From: Streptomyces angustmyceticus
GTDB taxonomy: Bacteria; Actinomycetota; Actinomycetes; Streptomycetales; Streptomycetaceae
DNA length: 64,000 nt
Direction of reading: 5' to 3'
Assembly (NCBI RefSeq): GCF_019933235.1
Contig: NZ_CP082945.1
Span: 4,625,501 to 4,689,500 of the forward strand
In this document: piece by piece, positions 43,619 through 53,283 of the stretch
Layout: each line of letters starts with the position of its first letter
How positions within the stretch are numbered: position 1 is the first letter of the stretch
Notes under the pieces: model-generated
The model's database searches: none
The model's input: only the letters and a program-made list of their open reading frames with translations
What the model was told of the DNA's origin: nothing
Made by a program: the position numbers and the translations under genes

Positions 43619-46267
43619 ATGACTTCCAGCGCGCAGGGACCTGACCAGGCGTCCGACCGAGGGACCGACCGCGAAACGGCTTCCGGGACGGCCCCGCGGA
43701 GCCGCCCGACGGCCAACGCCATGCGCCGCGCCCTCAAGCGGGCCCGCGACGGCGTGGCGCTGGACGCCGGCGAGGCCGCGGTGCTGCTGCAGGCGCGCGG
43801 CGCCGACCTCACGGACCTGTGCGCCTCCGCGGCCCGGGTGCGGGACGCCGGCCTGGAGGCCGCGGGGCGCCCCGGAGTCATCACGTACTCGCGCGGCGTC
43901 TTCATCCCCCTGACGCGCCTGTGCCGGGACAAGTGCCACTACTGCACCTTCGTCACCGTCCCCGGCAAGCTGCGCCGCGACGGCCACGGGATGTTCCTGT
44001 CCCCCGACGAGGTGCTGGGCATCGCCCGCCGCGGCGCCGAACTGGGCTGCAAGGAAGCCCTCTTCACCCTGGGCGACAAGCCGGAGGACCGCTGGCCCGA
44101 GGCCCGCGAGTGGCTGGAGGCGCACGGCTACGACGACACGCTCTCCTACGTCCGCGCCATGGCCATCCGCGTCCTGGAGGAGACCGGACTGCTGCCGCAC
44201 CTCAACCCCGGGGTGCTGTCGTGGACGGACTTCCAGCGGCTCAAGCCCGTCGCCCCGTCCCTGGGGATGATGCTGGAGACGACCGCCGAACGGCTGTGGA
44301 GCGAGCCCGGCGGCCCCCACTACGGATCGCCCGACAAGGAACCCGCCGTCCGCCTGCGCGTCCTGGAGGACGCCGGCCGCTCCAACGTCCCCTTCACCAC
44401 GGGCCTGCTCATCGGCATCGGCGAGACCTACGAGGAGCGCGCCGAGTCCCTCTTCGCGCTGCGCCGCATCCAGCGTGCCTACCACGGCATCCAGGAACTG
44501 ATCATGCAGAACTTCCGCGCCAAGCCGGACACGGCGATGCGCGGAATGCCGGACGCCGAGCTGGAGGAGCTGGCCGCGACCATCGCCGTGGCCCGGCACA
44601 TCATGGGCCCCTCGACCCGCATCCAGGCGCCGCCCAACCTCGTCGACGGCGAGTACGCGCTGCTCATCGACGCCGGTATCGACGACTGGGGCGGTGTCTC
44701 CCCGCTCACCCTCGACCATGTGAACCCCGAGCGCCCCTGGCCGCAGATCGACGAGCTGACCGAGCGCTGCGCCGCCTCCGGGTTCGAGCTGCGGGAACGG
44801 CTGCCCATCTACCCGGAGTTCCTCCAGCGCGGCGAGCCGTGGCTCGACCCCCGTCTGCTGCCGCATGTCCGCGCGCTCGCCGACCCGGAGACGGGCCTGG
44901 CCGTGGAGGACGCCCCCGTGGTCGGGCGCCCCTGGCAGGAGCCCGACGAGGGCTTCACGGCGAGCTCCTCGGGCCGTACGGACCTGCACCGCACCATCGA
45001 CACCGACGGCCGCACCGCCGACCGCCGCGACGACTTCGACGAGGTCTACGGCGACTGGGAGGCGCTGCGGGAGGCCGCCGCCCCCGGGATGGTGCCGGAG
45101 CGCATCGAGACCGACGTACGCCAGGCCCTGTCGCAGGCCGCCGACGACCCCACCAAGCTCACCGACGCGCAGGCGCTGGCGCTGCTGCACGCCGACGGGC
45201 CCGCCCTGGACGCCCTCTGCGGCATCGCCGACACGCTGCGCCGCGACACCGTCGGCGACGACGTCACCTACATCGTCACCAGGAACATCAACTTCACCAA
45301 CGTCTGCTACACCGGCTGCCGCTTCTGCGCGTTCGCCCAGCGCCGCACCGACGCCGACGCCTACACCCTCTCCCTCTCCCAGGTCGCCGACCGCGCCCAA
45401 CAGGCGTGGGAGGTCGGTGCGGTGGAGGTGTGCATGCAGGGCGGCATCCACCCCGACCTGCCCGGCACGGCGTACTTCGACATCGCGCGCGCCGTGAAGG
45501 AACGCGTCCCCGGTATGCATGTGCACGCCTTCTCGCCCATGGAGGTCGTCAACGGCGCGACGCGTACCGGGCTGTCCCTCCGTGACTGGCTCGGCGAGGC
45601 CAAGGCCGCCGGTCTGGACAGCATCCCCGGGACCGCCGCCGAGATCCTCGACGACGAGGTCCGCTGGGTCCTCACCAAGGGCAAGCTGCCCACCGCGACC
45701 TGGGTCGAGGTCATCAAGACCGCCCATGAGCTGGGCATCCGCTCGTCCTCGACGATGATGTACGGCCATGTCGACCAGCCGCGCCACTGGCTCGGGCATC
45801 TGCGGCTGCTGGCGCAGATCCAGCAGGAGACCGGTGGCTTCACGGAGTTCGTCACCCTCCCGTTCATCCACACCAACGCCCCCGTCTACCTCGCCGGTAT
45901 CGCCCGCCCCGGCCCCACCGCGCGCGACAACCGTGCGGTGACGGCGATGGCCCGGGTGCTGCTCCACCCGCACATCACCAACATCCAGACCAGCTGGGTC
46001 AAGCTCGGCGCGGACGGCGCCGCCGAGATGCTCCGCTCCGGCGCCAACGACCTGGGCGGCACCCTGATGGAGGAGACCATCTCCCGGATGGCGGGATCGA
46101 GTTACGGCTCCTACCGCTCCATCCAGGACCTCGTCGCCATCGCCGACCTGGCCGGCCGCCCGGCCCGTCCCCGCACCACGACCTACGCCCCGGTCACCGA
46201 GGAACGCCGCACCTCCGCCCTGGCTTCGGACGGCCACCTTCCGGAACTGCTGCCCGTGGTCGAGTAG
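43619..46267 (+). CDS. fbiC: Bifunctional FO synthase CofG/CofH
   Basis: 882 residues, the fused form usual in Actinobacteria. The N-terminal CofG half has a radical SAM cluster CRDKCHYCTF at about 102-111; the C-terminal CofH half has CYTGCRFCAF at about 563-572. Together they make 7,8-didemethyl-8-hydroxy-5-deazariboflavin from tyrosine and the ribityl uracil, the chromophore of F420. Both Cys triads are intact. TATCCT ends 6 nt before the ATG with GGAGG in between, so the transcript is probably leaderless. Provides the cofactor for the F420-type enzymes in this window. Confidence 0.95.
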   Translation: MTSSAQGPDQASDRGTDRETASGTAPRSRPTANAMRRALKRARDGVALDAGEAAVLLQARGADLTDLCASAARVRDAGLEAAGRPGVITYSRGVFIPLTRLCRDKCHYCTFVTVPGKLRRDGHGMFLSPDEVLGIARRGAELGCKEALFTLGDKPEDRWPEAREWLEAHGYDDTLSYVRAMAIRVLEETGLLPHLNPGVLSWTDFQRLKPVAPSLGMMLETTAERLWSEPGGPHYGSPDKEPAVRLRVLEDAGRSNVPFTTGLLIGIGETYEERAESLFALRRIQRAYHGIQELIMQNFRAKPDTAMRGMPDAELEELAATIAVARHIMGPSTRIQAPPNLVDGEYALLIDAGIDDWGGVSPLTLDHVNPERPWPQIDELTERCAASGFELRERLPIYPEFLQRGEPWLDPRLLPHVRALADPETGLAVEDAPVVGRPWQEPDEGFTASSSGRTDLHRTIDTDGRTADRRDDFDEVYGDWEALREAAAPGMVPERIETDVRQALSQAADDPTKLTDAQALALLHADGPALDALCGIADTLRRDTVGDDVTYIVTRNINFTNVCYTGCRFCAFAQRRTDADAYTLSLSQVADRAQQAWEVGAVEVCMQGGIHPDLPGTAYFDIARAVKERVPGMHVHAFSPMEVVNGATRTGLSLRDWLGEAKAAGLDSIPGTAAEILDDEVRWVLTKGKLPTATWVEVIKTAHELGIRSSSTMMYGHVDQPRHWLGHLRLLAQIQQETGGFTEFVTLPFIHTNAPVYLAGIARPGPTARDNRAVTAMARVLLHPHITNIQTSWVKLGADGAAEMLRSGANDLGGTLMEETISRMAGSSYGSYRSIQDLVAIADLAGRPARPRTTTYAPVTEERRTSALASDGHLPELLPVVE

Positions 46268-46334
46268 GCCGGCCGGCCGGGCGGGGCGGGCCGGACGGGC
46301 CGAATGGGCTTAATCGGCCGCTCGGGCCGGGCCC

Positions 46335-46589
46335 TCACTCGCCCTCGTACTCGGCCTCGTGCTGCAGGATGCACTGCTGCCACTGCGACAGCGCCTCTTC
46401 GCGGTCGCCTCCGCTGTCCTGGGCGGCGACGATCAACGCATCGGCAGCCATGGCGGCGAGCCGCACCGCGATATGGCAGACGTCGCTCTGGGGGAGCGGA
46501 CGGAGGAGTTCCACCGCGCCGTCGCTGTCCCCGGAAAGCGCGGAGGCGACGACGGCCATGGTGGTGCGATCCCACTCGTACTCGGACAT
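46335..46589 (-). CDS. Small conserved hypothetical protein
   Basis: 84 residues beginning MSEYEWDRTTMAVVASALSG and ending QQCILQHEAEYEGE. Acidic and predicted mostly helical, with AVRLAAMAADALIVAAQDSG in the middle. No recognised family motif. Convergent with fbiC; the ATG lacks a purine-rich site. Coding bias supports it being real. Confidence 0.6.
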   Translation of the reverse strand: MSEYEWDRTTMAVVASALSGDSDGAVELLRPLPQSDVCHIAVRLAAMAADALIVAAQDSGGDREEALSQWQQCILQHEAEYEGE

Positions 46590-46930
46590 GGGGAGAGCAT
46601 GCCCAGCGCGCGTCCCCGCCATCATCGAACGCATGCGCCCCGGGTGCGGAGGGTGACACCCCCACGCCGACGCCTCCCATGCCGACGAACGCCCGCGCCG
46701 ATGCCCCTCGTACCGACGAACCCGTACCGATCGATACCGACCGACTCGTTTCGGCCATGGCCGTATCGGCCGAGCCCCGGCCCATCGGGGCGGTACCCGG
46801 TCAAAAGCCTCCTTGCGAGTGACTAGCCGCAATACCCGCCTGGCCCAAAATTGATCATTCCTGGTCGATTACAGTGCTGCGCCAGGGGCCCCGCAAGGCC
46901 CCGGGATGTTGTCAGTTTCTGGAGGGCGCA

Positions 46931-48052
46931 GTGAGCGCAGCGGGAGGCGGCGCCGCTATCTGGGGCCGCGCGGAACAGCAGGACTTCCGTAGCCGGGTAC
47001 GCGGCTGTCTGCTCGGCGGCGCCATCGGCGATGCCCTCGGCGCCGGTATCGAATTCGACTCGCTCGACGCGATCCGCACGGCACACGGCCAGGAAGGCGT
47101 GTCCGATTTCGTACCCGCCTACGGGCGGCGCGGCGCGGTCACCGACGACACCCAGATGACCCTGTTCACCGTGGACGGCCTGATCCGGGCCCAGGTGCGC
47201 CGCGACACCGGCGCCTGGCATCCGCCCACCGACGTCCACCGTGCCTACCTGCGCTGGGCCGCCACCCAGCGCGACTGGGGCCCGGACGAGCGCAGGAAGG
47301 ACGACGGCTGGCTCGCCCGCGAGGAATGGCTGTACTCCCGCCGGGCGCCCGGCCGGGCCTGCCTGAGCGGCCTCGGCGACGAGGTCATGGGCACGCTGGA
47401 GAAGCCCAAGAACCCGGACTCGAAGGGCTGCGGCGCGGTGATGCGCTCCGCGCCGTTCGGACTGCTGGTCGGCTGGGAGCCGCAGCTGGTCTTCCAGCTC
47501 GCCGCCGAGTGCGCGGCGCAGACCCACGGCCACCCCACCGGCTACCTGGCGGCCGGCGCCTTCGCGGTCATCAGCCACTCGCTGGCCCGCGGCGAGGACC
47601 TCGACGGCGCCGTGCAGAAGGCGCTGGCGCACCTGGCCACCCGCCCCGGCCACGAGGAGACCACCGACGCCCTCAAGCGCGCGCTCGGAGCCGTGCGGCA
47701 GGGCATGCCGACGCCCGCCCGGGTGGAGTCGCTCGGCGAGGGCTGGACGGCCGAGGAGGCGCTGGCGATCGGCGTGTACTGCGCCCTGGTCGCCGAGGAC
47801 ATCCGCCACGGCCTGCTGCTCGCCGTCAACCACGGCGGTGACAGCGACTCCACCGGCGCCATCTGCGGCAACCTGCTGGGCACCCTGCACGGCGAGACGG
47901 CGCTGCCGCCGGTGTGGCTGGTCGAGCTGGAGGGCCGGGAGACGATCCTCCAGCTGGCCGACGACTTCTCGATGGAGATGACGCAGGGCCCCGCCCTGCA
48001 CGGCCCGGCCGGCTCGTCACCGGGCTGGCTCGCCCGGTACCCGCGGGCCTGA
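46931..48052 (+). CDS. ADP-ribosylglycohydrolase (DraG-like)
   Basis: 373 residues from GTG 46931 (GGAGG 5 nt upstream). The fold has the di-magnesium motifs of this family: AVTDDTQMTLFTVDGL near residue 75 and NHGGDSDSTGAICGNLLG near residue 305, plus GCLLGGAIGDALGAGIEF at the start. It removes ADP-ribose from proteins or small molecules, reversing mono-ADP-ribosylation. Stands alone. Confidence 0.9.
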   Translation: MSAAGGGAAIWGRAEQQDFRSRVRGCLLGGAIGDALGAGIEFDSLDAIRTAHGQEGVSDFVPAYGRRGAVTDDTQMTLFTVDGLIRAQVRRDTGAWHPPTDVHRAYLRWAATQRDWGPDERRKDDGWLAREEWLYSRRAPGRACLSGLGDEVMGTLEKPKNPDSKGCGAVMRSAPFGLLVGWEPQLVFQLAAECAAQTHGHPTGYLAAGAFAVISHSLARGEDLDGAVQKALAHLATRPGHEETTDALKRALGAVRQGMPTPARVESLGEGWTAEEALAIGVYCALVAEDIRHGLLLAVNHGGDSDSTGAICGNLLGTLHGETALPPVWLVELEGRETILQLADDFSMEMTQGPALHGPAGSSPGWLARYPRA

Positions 48053-48095
48053 GGGGCGCGCCGACCCGCTCCGCCCCGCCGGCCCGGCCCGGGCC

Positions 48096-48881
48096 CTACC
48101 GCATCAGCTCTCCCGCGTTGACCAGCAGCGACTGGCCGGTGATGGCGCGTGCCCGGTCGGAGGCCAGGAAGACCGCGCTCTCGGCCACATCCGCGTCCGT
48201 CGCCAGCTCGGGCAGCGCCATCCGCTCCGTCAGCCGGCCCAGCACCTCGGATTCCGGGATGCCTTCGGTCTGCGCCTGGAACCGCACGTACGCCTCCACC
48301 GGCGGGCCCCACATCCACCCGGGCTGCACGGTGTTGACCCGTATCCGCTCGGGCCCCAGCTCGCGCGCCAGCGAGTACATCGCCGACACCAGCCCGCCCT
48401 TGGACGCCGCGTACGCCGCCTGCTGCACCTGCGTGGGAGCGGCCACCGACGACTGGGTGCCAATGATCACCACCGACCCGCCGCCGCGTGCCGCCAAGGA
48501 CGGCAGGCAGGCCCGGGTCATCCGCAGCGTGCCGAAGAGGTTGACGTCCACGACGTCGCGCCAGGAGGCGAAGTCGGCGTCGCGCAGGCCCCCGAAGAGC
48601 GAGTCCAGCGCGGCGACATGGATCACCGCGTCGATGCCGCCGAACCGCTCCACGGCCAGCGCGGCCAGCGCCTCGCACTGCGCCTCGTCGCCGATGTCGG
48701 TCGCCCGCCACGCCGTCCGCCCGCCCGACGGGTCGATCCGCGCCGCCGACTCGGCGAGATTCGCCTCCGTACGGGCTCCCAGCACCACCGAGGCGCCGTC
48801 CCGCACGCAGGCCGCCGCGACCTGGTGGCCGAGCCCGGCGCCCACACCCGAGACGATGACGGTCTTGTTCTCCAGCAGCAT
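48096..48881 (-). CDS. Short-chain dehydrogenase/reductase
   Basis: 261 residues, classical SDR. NAD(P) motif VIVSGVGAGLGHQVAAACV (TGxxxGxG variant with Ser-Gly), IHVAALDSL in place of NNAG, Ser in IIGTQSSVAAP and YAASKGG for Tyr/Lys. C-terminal AITGQSLLVNAGELMR is typical. Site L lies 34 nt upstream and GGGAGG 6 nt before the ATG, so it belongs to the regulon, probably oxidising a hydroxyacyl or ring hydroxyl group. Confidence 0.88.
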   Translation of the reverse strand: MLLENKTVIVSGVGAGLGHQVAAACVRDGASVVLGARTEANLAESAARIDPSGGRTAWRATDIGDEAQCEALAALAVERFGGIDAVIHVAALDSLFGGLRDADFASWRDVVDVNLFGTLRMTRACLPSLAARGGGSVVIIGTQSSVAAPTQVQQAAYAASKGGLVSAMYSLARELGPERIRVNTVQPGWMWGPPVEAYVRFQAQTEGIPESEVLGRLTERMALPELATDADVAESAVFLASDRARAITGQSLLVNAGELMR

Positions 48882-48914
48882 GCGTGCCTCCCGGACGGGC
48901 CCCTCGGCTCACTC

Positions 48915-48929
48915 CTGACGAAGCGTCAG
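48915..48929. promoter_or_regulatory. Regulon palindrome site L (perfect)
   Basis: CTGACGAAGCGTCAG in the 90-nt gap between the SDR start and the aminotransferase stop, 34 nt upstream of the SDR. On the minus strand TAATCT abuts the site, as at sites A/B and F. Confidence 0.85.
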
Positions 48930-48971
48930 ATTAGGCCCGCCGCCCGGGGAAGACCAGAGTCGGCCCGCGTC

Positions 48972-50207
48972 TCACCCGCCCCGCCCCACGCCCTCCAGCG
49001 CCTTCCGCAGCCGTCCCAGCCCCTCCCCGATCTCCTCCGGCGAGTGGGTCACGAACGACAGGCGGACGGCGGTCGCGTCCGGCGGGCCCGCGAAGAACGG
49101 CGCCCCGGGGACGTAGGCGACGTCGTGCCGCACCACCTCGGGCAGCAGTGCCGTCGCGTCGTACCCCTCGGGCAGCGTCGCCCACACGAACATGCCGCCC
49201 GCCGGACGGTTCCACCGCGACCCCTCGGGCAGTGCCGCGGGCAGCCCGTCGACCAGGGCGTCCCGCCGCGCACGGTAGGCGTCGCGCACCCGCCGCAGAT
49301 GCGCGTCCAGGTCGGCGACCGACAGGTACCGTGCCGCGGCGGCCTGGTCGACGGTCGAGGTGTGCAAATCGGCGGCCTGCTTGGCGATCACACAGGCGCG
49401 CCGCAGCGCGGCCGGCGCCCGCAGCGAACCCAGCCGCAGACCGGGCGCCATCACCTTGGAGAACGAGCCGAGCAGCACCGTACGGTCCTCGGCCCCGGGG
49501 AAGGAGGCGATCCACGGCACCGGCTCGCCCTCGAACCGCAGCTCGCCGTACGGGTCGTCCTCGGCGATCCACAGCCCGCGCCGGGCGGCGACCCCGGCGA
49601 CCGCGGCCCGGCGCTCGGCGGACAGGGTGCGGCCGGTCGGGTTCTGGAACGTCGGCACGAGGTAGAGCAGCTTGGGCCGCTCGCGCGCGGTGATCTCGTC
49701 GAGCGCGGCCGGGTCCAGGCCCTCGTCGTCGGTCGGCACCGGCACCACCCGGGCGCCGGTGAAGGAGAAGGTCTGCAGCGCCGCGAGGTAACAGGGGTCC
49801 TCGACCAGCACCACGTCACCGGGCTCCAGCAGAGCCGTGGCCAGCAGCGTCAGCCCCTGCTGCGAACCGGTGGTGATCAGCAGGTCATCGGCGTCGGTGG
49901 GCAGCCCGCGCGCGGTGGTGCGCGCCGCGACGGCCGCGCGCAGCGCCGGATCGCCCTCCGTGGTGGAGTACTGCAGCGCGCGCATCGGCTCCTCGGCCAG
50001 CACGTGCTGGAAGGCGGCCGCGATCCCGGCCGCGTCGAACAGCTCGGGCGCGGGCAGCCCGCCGGCGAACGAGATGACCTCGGGCCGCGCGGTGAGCGCC
50101 AGAATCTCGCGCACGGGCGAACTCCCGGTCCGCGCCACCCGCCCCGCAAGCCCCGGGACGGCACCGCCCACGCCCCTGCCCCCAGGCCCCTCTGTCCCGT
50201 CCGACAT
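48972..50207 (-). CDS. PLP-dependent aminotransferase, LysN/2-aminoadipate type
   Basis: 411 residues, fold-type I class I/II aminotransferase of the MocR/LysN subgroup without the DNA-binding domain. VISFAGGLPAPELFD, YSTTEGDPALRAAVAA, TTGSQQGLTLLA, PTFQNPTGRTLS and the PLP-Lys segment LLGSFSKVMAPGLRLGS are present. Likely transfers the amino group of 2-aminoadipate or a branched/aromatic amino acid. GAGGGGAG is 7 nt before ATG 50207. Not linked to an operator of the regulon. Confidence 0.88.
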   Translation of the reverse strand: MSDGTEGPGGRGVGGAVPGLAGRVARTGSSPVREILALTARPEVISFAGGLPAPELFDAAGIAAAFQHVLAEEPMRALQYSTTEGDPALRAAVAARTTARGLPTDADDLLITTGSQQGLTLLATALLEPGDVVLVEDPCYLAALQTFSFTGARVVPVPTDDEGLDPAALDEITARERPKLLYLVPTFQNPTGRTLSAERRAAVAGVAARRGLWIAEDDPYGELRFEGEPVPWIASFPGAEDRTVLLGSFSKVMAPGLRLGSLRAPAALRRACVIAKQAADLHTSTVDQAAAARYLSVADLDAHLRRVRDAYRARRDALVDGLPAALPEGSRWNRPAGGMFVWATLPEGYDATALLPEVVRHDVAYVPGAPFFAGPPDATAVRLSFVTHSPEEIGEGLGRLRKALEGVGRGG

Positions 50208-50400
50208 GGCAGCTCCCCTCGCTCGCGCCTGCGACAGCCCGACCCCCGCCACAGCCAACCGGCAGCTTAAGCGCGCACCGCACCGGTGTGCAGGGGGAAT
50301 CGCATGGCGGGCTGCCACATCGGGGAAGCCTCGGAACGATGTCGTGGGGTCCGGCTACGGTGACGTCCGGACAGGGACTCTTCGAATGGGGGGGGGCGGA

Positions 50401-50814
50401 ATGGATCCGTTGGTACTCGCGGCGGGCACTGCCGTGGTGAGCAGCATGGCCACCGACGCCTGGCGGCAGGCCCGCGAGGCGACGGTGGCGCTATGGCGTC
50501 GGGTGCATCCGGAACGGGTGCCTGCCATCGAGGCCGAACTCGCCGACGTCCGGGCGGAGGTGATCGCGGCCCGCGAGGAGGGCGATCCGCAGGCGGAGGA
50601 GGACCTCGCCGCCGACTGGCAGCGCCGACTCCGCCGGCTGCTCCGGGACGATCCGTCCCTCGCGGACGAACTGCGCCGCGTGCTGGACGAAGAGCTGAAC
50701 CCACTGCTCGCCCCGGCCGAGCAGACCCGCATCGGGGTCCAGATGACCGCGACGGCCTCCGGGCACGCTCGCATCTATCAAGCGGGGCGCAACCAGACCA
50801 TCCGGGAAGCCTGA
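50401..50814 (+). CDS. Small helical partner protein of the STAND ATPase module
   Basis: 137 residues starting MDPLVLAAGTAVVSSMATDA, an N-terminal hydrophobic helix, then a long charged coiled-coil-like region (ELADVRAEVIAAREEGDPQ) and a C-terminal tail with ARIYQAGRNQTI. The tail motif hYQAGxxQxI reappears as RVFQADGDQHI near the N-terminus of the next gene product, suggesting paired assembly. Such small proteins precede NB-ARC/TPR proteins in Streptomyces conflict or signalling loci. No catalytic motif. GGGGGGCGGA precedes the ATG. Confidence 0.75.
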   Translation: MDPLVLAAGTAVVSSMATDAWRQAREATVALWRRVHPERVPAIEAELADVRAEVIAAREEGDPQAEEDLAADWQRRLRRLLRDDPSLADELRRVLDEELNPLLAPAEQTRIGVQMTATASGHARIYQAGRNQTIREA

Positions 50815-50907
50815 GCGGGGTTCGCCCGGGGCGGTCCTGACGCCCTGAACGGCACGCCCATGGAGCGTGGCAGCCAACCGGCGGGGCCGGCGGAGGAGTG
50901 CAAGAGA

Positions 50908-53259
50908 ATGTCGGAGCAGCAGCCTCGAGGGTATGCCGGGGGTCCCGGAGCCGTGGCCGAAGGCCACGGGAGGGTATTTCAAGCGGACGGAGACCAGCAC
51001 ATCACCGAGCATCACCACCACTACAGCGGTGATGCGACGGGGCCGAACGTCCCTCGGCGGTCCGAGGGCACCGGGCCGGACTCGATCCGGGTGCCCTTGG
51101 CGGCACCGAAGCCGGTCGTCGTACGTGACCGGGACGAGGCGAAGGCGAAACTCCTCTCCGCCGTGACGGCTCTGAGCGGCGCGCGCATCCATGTGCTCCA
51201 TGGCATGGGGGGATGCGGCAAGACCACCCTGGCCCGGTACGTGTTCGACGAAACGGTCAACAGCCGTGCCGTCGAGGGCTTCTGGGTGAACACCGCCAGC
51301 CGTTCCGCACTGCGTGCGGGCATGCTGTCGGTCGCCGCCGAGCGAGGCGCCACCGCCGCGGAACTCGAAGCGGTCCACCGGGGGCACCGGCCGGCCGCGG
51401 ATCTGGTCTGGGGCTATCTGGACCGGCCGGGCACACCGTGGGTCCTCGTGATGGACAACGCGGACGACCCCGCCTTCCTGGACGGCGGATGGATCAGGCC
51501 CAGCCGGTACGGCACCGTCCTGGTGACGACGCGGCAGGGCCAGTCGCCGGTGTGGACGGACGCCGAACTCCACCCCATCGGTCTGCTGCCGCCGCAGGAC
51601 GCGGCCCGGGTGCTGAGCGACCTTGCGCCCTCCACCGGCAGCGACGAGGACGCACTGCAGCTGGCGCAGGCGGTGGGCCGTCTGCCGCTGGCCCTCACGC
51701 TCGTCGGCTCGCAGCTCTCCGACCAACTGCTGGAGGCGGTCACCATGGCCGACTTCCGGCGTCGGCTGGCCCATGAACCGAGCTTGCAGATCGACAACGG
51801 CAGCGTCCCCTGGGATTCCGATCTGCGGCGGACCCTCGGCAGTACCTGGCAGCTCTCCCTGGACGCGCTGGCCGAGCGGGGGCTGCCCGATGCCGGCACG
51901 CTGATGCGGCTGTTCAGCTGCTTCGCCCCCGACCCACTGCCCATCAGCCTCATCCGGCCCGGCGGCCTGGAAGCCGCCGGTCTGGGAAGGCTCGAACCGC
52001 CGCTTTCCAGCAGCCGGGTCGAGGCCTGTCTGCGCGGGCTCCTCGGCCAGGCCCTGGTCCTGGTCGAGGATGCCCCCGGCCGGCGTGGTGAACGGCCCAC
52101 GCGTATCGTGCAGCTTCACTCGCTGGTGCTCGACACGGTCTTCGGGGGCATCCCGGCACGCATGCGGGGCCCCCTGCTGGCGGCGGCTTCCTCCCTCTTC
52201 CTCCGGGCCCTTCCGGAGGAAGTCCCCACACCAGCTGGAGATCGCATGCGAAACATGATGGTCCCGCACGCTGTCCAACTCCTTCGGAACGCGGAAGCGG
52301 AGGGCGGCGAGGACGTCGTTGCCGCCGCCTTGGCCTCGGCCCGAGGGCTCCGCGACGACTTGATGGAGCGCGGCGAGGGACTCACCGCCCTCACGCTGGC
52401 GCAACTCGTCGTCGATGTGGCACGGCGGAGTGTTCCGGCAGATGACCCGGTACTCCTCGAAGATCAGCATCAGCTCGCCAGAGCTCTCCTCTGGACCGAC
52501 GAACACAGCGCCGCGATCTCCTTGCACAGTGAGGTGCTGACCCGGCGCGAGCGCACTTTGGGCACCGATGCCCCGGACACCCTGCGCAGCGCCCATGAAC
52601 TGTTCTTCAACCACTACCACCTGGGGGACTGGCCGGCCGCCGAGCGCACGATCCGCCGGGCCGCGGAAGGGCGCGAGCGGGTCTTGGGCGAGGGGCACCC
52701 TGACACGCTGCACAGCCGGGGCCTGCTGGCAGAGGTGCTGTGCCGCATGGGGGACAAGGAGGAGAACGTCCGGATCTCCGAAGAGATCTGCGAGGTCAGC
52801 GAAAGGGTGCTGGGCGCGGAGCACCCCATCACCATCAGCAGCACCCTCACCAGGGCGTTTGTGCTCGACGAAGTGGGCAGGCCGGCGGACGCGGAGGGCC
52901 CGGCCCGCCGCGCGCTGGAGAGCTGCAGAAGGGTGCACGGCGAGCAGCACTGGCTCACGATGGCCAGCGCGAACCGGCTCGCCATGGTCCTGCGGGGCCT
53001 TGGCCAGTGGGAGGAAGCCCAGCAGCTGGCCGAGGAGGTTCTCGGTGTCCGGCAGTCGATGCTCGGGGACGAGCATCGGCTCACACTGCTCATCCGCATC
53101 GAGCTCATCCGTATCGCGCATGTTGCCGGGCGCACCGAAGAGGCGGTCCTGAGGGGGACGGAGACGCTGGAGGCCTGCCGACGCGTGTACGGAGAAGATC
53201 ACCAAGAGACGATCGACTGCCGCACCGCGCTGCGGGCGGCGGAGGAGGCCGCGCGATAG
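50908..53259 (+). CDS. NB-ARC (STAND) ATPase with TPR repeats
   Basis: 783 residues from ATG 50908 (GGAGGAG 9 nt upstream; ATG 50860 is weaker). The N-terminal tail has RVFQADGDQHITEHHHHY, a His-rich motif. The NB-ARC domain has P-loop HGMGGCGKTTLARYVF (about 99), Walker B WVLVMDNADD and LPLALTLVGSQL. The C-terminal half contains TPR/Kinesin-light-chain-like repeats (ERTLGTDAPDTLRSAH, ERVLGEGHPDTLHSRG, RVLGAEHPITISSTL). No effector domain is fused, so signalling to the small upstream partner or other proteins is inferred. Related modules act in stress or phage response. Confidence 0.85.
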   Translation: MSEQQPRGYAGGPGAVAEGHGRVFQADGDQHITEHHHHYSGDATGPNVPRRSEGTGPDSIRVPLAAPKPVVVRDRDEAKAKLLSAVTALSGARIHVLHGMGGCGKTTLARYVFDETVNSRAVEGFWVNTASRSALRAGMLSVAAERGATAAELEAVHRGHRPAADLVWGYLDRPGTPWVLVMDNADDPAFLDGGWIRPSRYGTVLVTTRQGQSPVWTDAELHPIGLLPPQDAARVLSDLAPSTGSDEDALQLAQAVGRLPLALTLVGSQLSDQLLEAVTMADFRRRLAHEPSLQIDNGSVPWDSDLRRTLGSTWQLSLDALAERGLPDAGTLMRLFSCFAPDPLPISLIRPGGLEAAGLGRLEPPLSSSRVEACLRGLLGQALVLVEDAPGRRGERPTRIVQLHSLVLDTVFGGIPARMRGPLLAAASSLFLRALPEEVPTPAGDRMRNMMVPHAVQLLRNAEAEGGEDVVAAALASARGLRDDLMERGEGLTALTLAQLVVDVARRSVPADDPVLLEDQHQLARALLWTDEHSAAISLHSEVLTRRERTLGTDAPDTLRSAHELFFNHYHLGDWPAAERTIRRAAEGRERVLGEGHPDTLHSRGLLAEVLCRMGDKEENVRISEEICEVSERVLGAEHPITISSTLTRAFVLDEVGRPADAEGPARRALESCRRVHGEQHWLTMASANRLAMVLRGLGQWEEAQQLAEEVLGVRQSMLGDEHRLTLLIRIELIRIAHVAGRTEEAVLRGTETLEACRRVYGEDHQETIDCRTALRAAEEAAR

Positions 53260-53283
53260 CCGGTCGCACCCCTGGCCATTGAT

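Noticed and set aside
43205..46237. Long open frame antisense to fbiC
   Set aside because: High GC3 sense coding leaves the opposite frame open; the sense frame has both radical SAM motifs.
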